Shown: in pieces, positions 58,229 through 64,000 of the stretch
Layout of the letters: each line of letters begins with the position of its first letter
Position numbering within the stretch: position 1 is the stretch's first letter
Source: Linyphia triangularis
Taxonomy: Eukaryota; Arthropoda; Arachnida; Araneae; Linyphiidae
NCBI GenBank assembly: GCA_963978545.1
Contig: OZ021729.1
Location: forward strand, 83,866,670 to 83,930,669
Direction: 5' to 3'
Length of the DNA: 64,000 nucleotides
The notes under the pieces: generated by a model
The model's input: only the letters and a program-made list of their open reading frames with translations
Databases searched by the model: none
Told to the model about the DNA's origin: nothing
Made by a program: the position numbers and the translations under genes

Positions 58229-58407
58229 CCCTTTGCACTCGAGGCCTTTTTCGCGCGGTGGGACCAGCAACTCGAGACATTTTAGGTTCGGTTGGCGTTT
58301 ATGGATTTGCTTCATAGAAACTAAACACAGTCATTGGCTTTGCATCAAATTTCCGCAACAAACCTAGTGGTCCTCTCGTGTTTCGGCATGTAATCGGATG
58401 CAAAGGG
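58229..58407. mobile_element. piggyBac-type MITE, copy 2
   Basis: CCCTTTGCACTCGAGG start and GCAAAGGG end, followed by TTAA (58408-58411) and preceded by TTTA. Interior as at 10723-10926; shorter by about 25 bp near the right end. Confidence 0.8.
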
Positions 58408-58601
58408 TTAACTTTAAATATAAAGCTATTTTATACCAATATCAAACGGAAAAATATACCCTTTATATTATTTGTTCTTTTAGGTTGATGATGACTAACC
58501 TTTGGATAACAAAAATGGTAAATTTATACATTTCGTTTCAAAATGTTTTAGTAAAAGAGCTAAACCATACTTTTTAATTATAGCATTTAAGAAAGTTCTT
58601 A

Positions 58602-58775
58602 GGTATAGTGGGTAGCGTGCTAGCTTCTAGACCGCGAGGTTGCGGGTTCAGAGTCCCGTGTTTAGGCATGGGTGTTTGTAAATGTATGTTGGCTTGTCTA
58701 ATGACGAATGTTTCGGCGCATTACAGCACTCGTGTTGCTGATGGCGCCAGATAATCTGAAAGCAACCAAACAACT
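58602..58775 (+). mobile_element. tRNA-derived SINE, family 1, short 5' truncation
   Basis: Perfect 13 bp duplication AAGAAAGTTCTTA (58589-58601, 58776-58788). Begins at GGTATAGTGG, lacking the first 11 bases of the family head. Confidence 0.95.
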
Positions 58776-58840
58776 AAGAAAGTTCTTAAGCATTTTGCTA
58801 AAAAAGCAGCCACAGCTTAATCCCTGAACTTAACCATTAA

Positions 58841-59018
58841 GTTGGTTGATTGGTAAGTTTGTACACTCAACGACCTATTTTATGCACAATGACGATTAAT
58901 CAGGTCGGGGCCTACAGCTTAATATGGATTACAACGAACATTCATGCCTTAACCAGAATTCGAACCCGACACCTTTGGCATTCGAGGCCAGAGCGCTAAC
59001 CACACAGCTATCAGGTGG
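58841..59018 (-). mobile_element. tRNA-derived SINE, family 2
   Basis: The complement has GTGTGGTTAGCGCTCTGGCC (box A), GGGTTCGAATTC (box B) and the GTAGGCCCCGACCTGATTAA body. Confidence 0.85.
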
Positions 59019-59261
59019 GCATTGCCATCAGAACTTCTAAGGGGAGTTCAAATGTCAATGGCATCTTCCTTTCACGAGGAAAGTGTCCTGCATTTGCGCC
59101 CTCAAATGGTAGAATACTCGATACAAAATTTCCATAAGTAACAACCTCAATTGAGCAGCCACTATCTATCCCAATCACCTTCGCGTCTACTCATTTTAGA
59201 AATCTAATAACAAAAGTACTTTTGTATCGCCAAGCCTAAATGGTTGCGGTTTGTTATAGGG

Positions 59262-59447
59262 TTGGTTGGTTAGTTGCTTTCAGATTATTTGGCGCCGTCA
59301 GCAACACGAGGGCTATAATACGCCGAAACGTTCGTCATTTGACAAGCCAACATACATTTGCAAACACCCATGCCTAACACGGGACTCGGAACACGCAACC
59401 TCGCGGTCTAGAAGCTAGCATGCTAACCACTATACCGTTTGGTTGGC
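59262..59447 (-). mobile_element. tRNA-derived SINE, family 1
   Basis: Full-length with a 13 bp duplication differing at one base (GTTTGTTATAGGG / GTTTTTTATAGGG, 59249-59261 and 59448-59460). Confidence 0.95.
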
Positions 59448-59460
59448 GTTTTTTATAGGG

Positions 59461-60230
59461 ATTATTAATGATTTAAAGGTTGTTAGTTTGGATGTGTAAG
59501 GTTTATCTGGTACTCTGCAAACGGAATAGTACCGAAAAAGATATAAAGCAAACTTTCCATTTAACACAGATTAATTGGCTGCAGATTTGCCCTGTATGGT
59601 CGTCTGAAAATGTACAAGTATCATGATGTCATTTTCTACCATTTCAATTCTCAATCAATGAAGATTGTGATAGTAAATTTAAATATAGTCTACTATTTCA
59701 TATTCCAAACAAAATTACTCAATTGCACTGCTATATTTAAGGAACATTTACAAAGGTAAAAATTGTTTTTGGTTTACTAACCTTTAAAATCCAAATAGAG
59801 TACTCGAATAACATCAGGATGTTGCAGAAATAGTATTTCAACGAATCTTCGCCACCGGCAATGATTATAAACTTTGCTTTCGAACGTGAACAACAGTTAT
59901 TTTTAAAAGCAAAATTCGAAACCATTCGATTTTAAATAAATTTTAGAGTTATTTCTAAAAAATGTAGTTTAAAAATGTAAACAACACTCCGTTGCCACTC
60001 AGATTATTGAAAATCATTGCCCTAGTAGAGGAATGTTCAATAGCCTGTGAAGTACCGCCGCTCTAATAACTTTTAGAACTCTTTTTTGCTTTCCAGTAGA
60101 AATTTTCTGTTGTTTAACTTTTTGCCTCCCAGGAGTACTTTAATTTGAATTTTTCTGGATGATGTTACCGACATGCCTTAAATAGCAAAATTAGAAAGAT
60201 GCAAATCTTCTTTCTGGAAGAGGAATAGAA
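59461..60230. other. Non-coding stretch, one weak exon-like frame
   Basis: On the minus strand at 59737-59925 a Met-initiated frame ends in a donor-like AAAG|GTTAGT near 59778. No domain is recognised and no second exon was found, so it is not called as a gene. Confidence 0.35.
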
Positions 60231-60234
60231 TGGG

Positions 60235-60832
60235 ATAGAAGTCCCAGGAACTTTGGTTTGATACAATATGGCACCAAGGGCTCATCAAAAAATCTATTTG
60301 ACGCCACACTTCCAATGGACCTTATCCATATCCTAAATACTTTCTTCAAAGATAGAACTTTTCGTGTTCGCATCAACCAAACGTTGTATTTAGAGTTGAT
60401 TGGTTGTTTTCACATGCCTAACACGGGACTCGGAACCCACGACCTCGCGGTCTAGAAGATAGCGCGCTAACCACTATACCGTTTGGTCGGCGACAAAGTT
60501 TTACTTTGCACATCAAAACAAGGTGACAGAGTCATTGATAAACTTCAAGAAGCACTTGACTTGGTCCAAGAGTGATACGAAAAATGGCGCATTAAAATCA
60601 ATGTCCAAAAATCTCAAGCAAGTCCTCTTCAGAAGACATCACACAAGAAAACACATCATATCCAAAATTTAAATCTTTGGTACGTTACACACACCAAAAA
60701 TCTCGACGTTCATCTCGACCAAAAATTAAGGTACAAAATTCACTTCAAAGAAGCCATAAGAAAGGCAACTATCGCTCTTACTTCATAGAATTCCTTCTTG
60801 GACAAAGGATCAAAAGCTAGTCTTAAAACTAA
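60235..60832 (+). pseudogene. Jockey-like LINE reverse transcriptase fragment, split by a SINE
   Basis: Before the SINE: FDTIWHQGLIKK and DLIHILNTFFKDRTFRVRIN. After it: VLLCTSKQGDRVIDKLQEAL then YEKWRIKIN, and TKNLDVHLDQKLRYKIHFKE. These are the ..AFDxxWHxGL.., SFLxxRxFxV.., LQxxLxxxxxWxxxWRIKIN and YLGVxLDxxL blocks of jockey-type reverse transcriptases. The catalytic ADD is lost at the SINE site, and several stops and frameshifts are present. Dead 3' half of the RT, without a preserved tail. Confidence 0.82.
60396..60492 (-). mobile_element. tRNA-derived SINE, family 1, internally deleted
   Basis: Tail (TTGATTGGTTGTTTTCA) joined directly to ACATGCCTAACACGGGACTC and the head. About 80 bp of the body are missing. 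Confidence 0.9.
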
Positions 60833-61156
60833 GGGCCTTATTATACAGAGCCACTCGAGTGGCTAACGCGCGCGTTCGCGTTAGACGCCCGGGCTAGCGA
60901 CTGCAGTGGCCCATCCACGCTTTGCAGTGGCCAGGCCTAGCGTCCGTGTTTGTTATGATTTCGTTCCCCTTTCTGTATTCAAAATGTTTTCGTCAAGTGA
61001 GGATGATGAATTGCGCATGCTTACCTTATTAAGAAACGAAGAACGAATAGAACTATAGGAGTGCGTCCCTTCTTATCAAGAAGGCCCTCAATAGGTTTAT
61101 TTCATACTCTGCATGACGATTTAAGAGAAGGCGACAACAAGTTTTTTTCTGTGTAA
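60833..61156 (+). mobile_element. PIF/Harbinger element, 5' part only
   Basis: Preceded by TAA (the 3 bp target type of the family), the end reads GGGCCTTATTATACAGAGCC followed by a GC-rich palindromic stretch (CTAACGCGCGCGTTCGCGTTAG). A transposase start at 60984 reads MFSSSEDDELRMLTLLRNEE. After a frameshift, GLFHTLHDDLREGDNKFF matches the GEFHTLxxELRxDxxKFFxxF block of Harbinger nucleases. It then stops where hAT copy 3 sequence begins. No DDE residues remain. Confidence 0.75.
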
Positions 61157-62104
61157 ATGATTTTAATTTGTATAATTTTTTAGATGTTACTTGACTTACT
61201 ACAAGCACATTACTTACTGTAACTGTAACGCGTCAAAATTGTCCTTTAGTTGGAATAATAAGTTAATATTGTCAGTTATTTTTTTCTAAGAGTATTGGTG
61301 TACTTAGCAGTTGACTAAATTAATTAAAAAAAACTTACGACAGTCTTTTGTCAAACTTATATAATTAATATACACTGATTTGAAATTAAACGAAATTTAT
61401 CCATTTTGTAGAAAATTCAAGGAAATTGATCACCACACTATTTATGTAGTAGAAGCACTTATTGGAACTGCACAACATACATGCATTAGCGACACGCGGC
61501 CATGAGTGTCGGCTGAATTATTTTCACGGGATTGTAAATGACCTCTAAAGGGAATGCAAGGTGGTTATTTTTTTATTTTTTACTTTCAATTACTCATATG
61601 TAATACATAGGGGAATAAAAGTGTAATGTTCGCTAAAAAAAATATATCAATTTTTTTTTTTTTCGTATTTCTCCACGTTTTGGAACATCCTGATCTCAAA
61701 AAAGTGATCTGGAAAAAATTTCTGTCTGTGAGTACGTGGTCAGCATAAACTCTCGACAAATTGGCTTACAGTGTTCAAATTTGGTGTGAGGGTTGGTGAT
61801 GGTCCAAGGACCTACCAATAAGGTTTTCGACAAAATTGCTCATGCGCATAAGGTAGCTGCCATTGAAAAAATCATGTTTTTCAATGATTGCTAAAGAGCC
61901 GCTCTAACGATTTTGTTCAAAATCTCAGTGGTAATGCCTCTTAATGTGTTCTAAACCTTTCCACATCCAAAATTTCATTAAAAATGCTTTAATGGCATAA
62001 AAAGTTGAAAAACGAATACCTTCAACATAAAATTCTCTTTCCTTGAGCATAGCTCATCGACGATCGTTGTTTCTCCTCTGCGCTGTTTCACTTATAAGAA
62101 AATG

Positions 62105-62138
<34 letters not shown>

Positions 62139-63396
62139 TGCGTATAAGAATTATCGCAACAAAAAAATATCACCAAACTGGCCATATTTTCTCAATAAAT
62201 GATAAAAATATAAAAATGGTAAATGACACAAATCCACATCAGTAATATAGTGTAATTGAAAGTTGTACGATGTGCCACACCTCTAGTTTTTTGCTTTAAC
62301 TTTGATTTTTCAGTTGGATGTCTAAATGAAATTTTAATTAATCGTTTTGTATTAAATTTCTGTTCCGTTGAATATTTTAAAACTTATAGCATACTTTTAT
62401 TTTCAGTTAATCGTACCACTTTTCTCCACATCATTTTAAAATTTCGAAAACCAGGGGGAGGGGGTGCAATCTTTTGTACCTCCTTGGCGACGCCCATGAA
62501 TACGGTTTTTTCCCTCCCCTTCCTTTCCCTGCAAATTGCTTATTCTGCCTTATATTATTTTAATTATCTTTTTATTTTCGCATTATATTCCCCTTTTATT
62601 ATGTCAATATGAAATGTAAAACATTTTTTCCTCAACTTGTTGCATTTTTCGTCAAATAGCTTATACTAAACAAAAATAAATGTGTTTTTTATTACGAAAC
62701 TTAACTTCAGTTAGTCATTTGCACGTTTAGTAAAAATGGAACATGATTATTCGAAAACGTGGTATGTGTGACGCACAAACGGGAAAAATTATACTTGATA
62801 ATTCGCCTGTTTTAAAAACTCATCATTCCATATTAAAACAAAAAGTCGCAATGATATATTTCTGACTCAAGCAGAAGCAGAAGTTGATCCCACAAAATAA
62901 AAATAAGTGGTACCGAATGATTTTCCGTTTCCTTCAAACAAAAATATGCTATCAATGTGCCATGCATTTTTATATTTAATTTCATTTAGCAGCTGTCACC
63001 GACTTGCTTACAAACAGGATTTTTGAATTCTATTTGACGATTTCAATTATCTTGAAGTTATCTATGGTTATAATTATGTTCGCAGGCCATCAAAGTAGGT
63101 AGAGGGAAAGTGTAGGTGAGAACTCTTTCTCTCCCCCTACATTGATGAACTGCAGACTTCTAGTATAGAATTTCCGATTCGTCAAACCCAGTTTGAACAG
63201 CCTTCCAATATTTTCAATACAGTTGTTCTACACATTTTTTTATGCCCCATTTTTAGTTTTTTCATTCAATTCGGTTTCCTTCTGAATCGGAATAAAAAAG
63301 AATGCAATAAAATTTCAGAAATTTCGACTCTTCAACTTTCTAAAACTTAAAGACCTAGACTCTTCCCTCCCCCCCACCTCGCTAGCGTCGGTCCTG
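61150..63396. mobile_element. hAT element 'CAGGGCCGTCGC', copy 3 (right part)
   Basis: Follows copies 1 and 2 from AATGATTTTAA onward and ends CGTCGGTCCTG at 63396 after a C run, like the copy 1 right end. Shared blocks include TATTATTTTAATTAT, TTTCCGATTCGTCAAAC and TTCAACTTTCTAAAACTT. Interrupted by an insertion ending in a hAT-like CTTGGCGACGCCCATG (62483-62498), which contains the 'ACTTTCAATT' element. Confidence 0.75.
61581..62263 (+). repeat. Dispersed DNA element 'ACTTTCAATT', copy 3
   Basis: TACTTTCAATTACTCATATG at the start and GTGTAATTGAAAGT at the end. Interior blocks as in 7241-7945, including TTTCTCCACGTTTTGGAACA. Contains a long poly-T (62105-62133). Confidence 0.7.
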
Positions 63397-63530
63397 CATT
63401 TATATGCAATGCACATGTGCAAAACCTATTTGCAATACATCCAGGTATTACCTATTTGCAATACATCATGTTATACAAATGTGCAATACGCAAGTGCAAA
63501 TACATGCAATATTATATAAAAACAATATAG
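63397..63530. repeat. Cluster of TGCAATACA motifs
   Basis: TGCAATACA or close variants occur about seven times between 63404 and 63510, mostly with TGTGCAA or TTTGCAA context, immediately after the hAT copy 3 end. Confidence 0.6.
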
Positions 63531-63639
63531 CCTCTATAAAATCTTTTTTCTACAACGTAATGCAACATTTCAATTTATATCCTGAACAGCTATACAGCCC
63601 AATAATATTGCCTAGAGAAAAATAATCGTCGCATACAAT

Positions 63640-63780
63640 TGTTTCTTACTAAGTTTCGACAATCGATTGTCTTATTTAGCATGAAACAATCGATAGTTTG
63701 CCCTTTTTCGATACTATCGATTTTTCACTCGATTGTTCATCTGAACAATCGTTTGAACTATAGATATCAAAATAATCAAT
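63640..63780. repeat. Cluster of ATCGAT / AACAATCG motifs
   Basis: At least eight occurrences of ATCGAT, CGATTGTT or AACAATCG in both orientations. A similar ATATCGAT cluster is at 56905-56955. Looks like hAT-type subterminal motifs, compare 11017-13226. Confidence 0.6.
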
Positions 63781-64000
63781 GTTCAAGGAACACTTGACAC
63801 AGGGCCTGACCATGACAAGTTGGGACCCAAGGCCGGGATACTTTCAGGGGCCTCTTTTTCAAAAGCGAGATCTGTTGGAAATTTGCTTGACAAAAAATCA
63901 AATGGAGTAATATTAAAAATAGAAAAAGTTTATAAAGTAAGGTTAATATTGTATTCCAAATTTTTTTTTATCACAAATAAAGAAACAAATTTCAAGCAAT

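Noticed and set aside
59737..59925. First exon of a host gene on the minus strand
   Set aside because: Only one donor-like site; no partner exon or recognisable domain.

Overview
This is a eukaryotic nuclear window, AT-rich and dominated by transposable elements. I see no bacterial-type operons, CRISPR arrays or functional rRNA or tRNA genes. The mix suggests an arthropod, perhaps a chelicerate: DUF4817-type mariner transposase, many hAT elements, a jockey-like LINE, PIF/Harbinger and piggyBac remnants, gypsy-like solo LTR, and tRNA-derived SINEs. Family content alone cannot settle the species. The only long uninterrupted gene is a FLYWCH zinc-finger/MULE transposase at about 44.8-46.2 kb. 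Everything else that codes is a fragment or broken. All comparisons were made by eye; no identities were computed.

Layout. 0-3.7 kb: a Tc1/mariner-superfamily element with long terminal inverted repeats (TIRs), a broken transposase, and a solo LTR inside its right TIR. 4.3-5.65 kb: a small fold-back repeat, two decayed copies of the 5' end of 18S rRNA behind the same leader, and a 37-unit (GGTT)n tract that looks like an expanded SINE tail. 6.3-13.2 kb: non-autonomous hAT, hairpin MITEs, a piggyBac-type MITE, and a hAT element whose BED-finger transposase keeps a readable intron. 13.3-16.4 kb: a tRNA-SINE cut by a 2.9 kb hAT, with both target-site duplications (TSDs) intact. 20.3-24.2 kb: two copies of one hAT-like element, the second cut by a solo LTR. 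25.2 kb: a 334 bp hAT MITE with a perfect TSD.

26.5-55.4 kb is the most interesting part. Two short-period degenerate arrays (B and A) sit together at 55.0-55.4 kb. They recur in inverted order, split apart, at 26.6 kb (B) and 37.7 kb (A). The split is filled by an 11 kb fold-back element whose arms carry tandemly repeated hAT-like ends, and that element is itself interrupted by a 3.8 kb hAT. My preferred reading is that B+A are the bipartite TIRs of one large Mutator-like (MULE) element of the Drosophila FB/NOF type, with the intact FLYWCH-MULE gene as its transposase. The span is inflated to about 29 kb by nested hAT, mariner-like and SINE insertions.

56-64 kb: a SINE-rich stretch (two tRNA-SINE families), a second piggyBac-type MITE, a jockey-like reverse transcriptase fragment split by a SINE, a truncated Harbinger 5' end joined to the right half of a third hAT copy, and two clusters of short repeated motifs at the window end. 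No host gene could be established.
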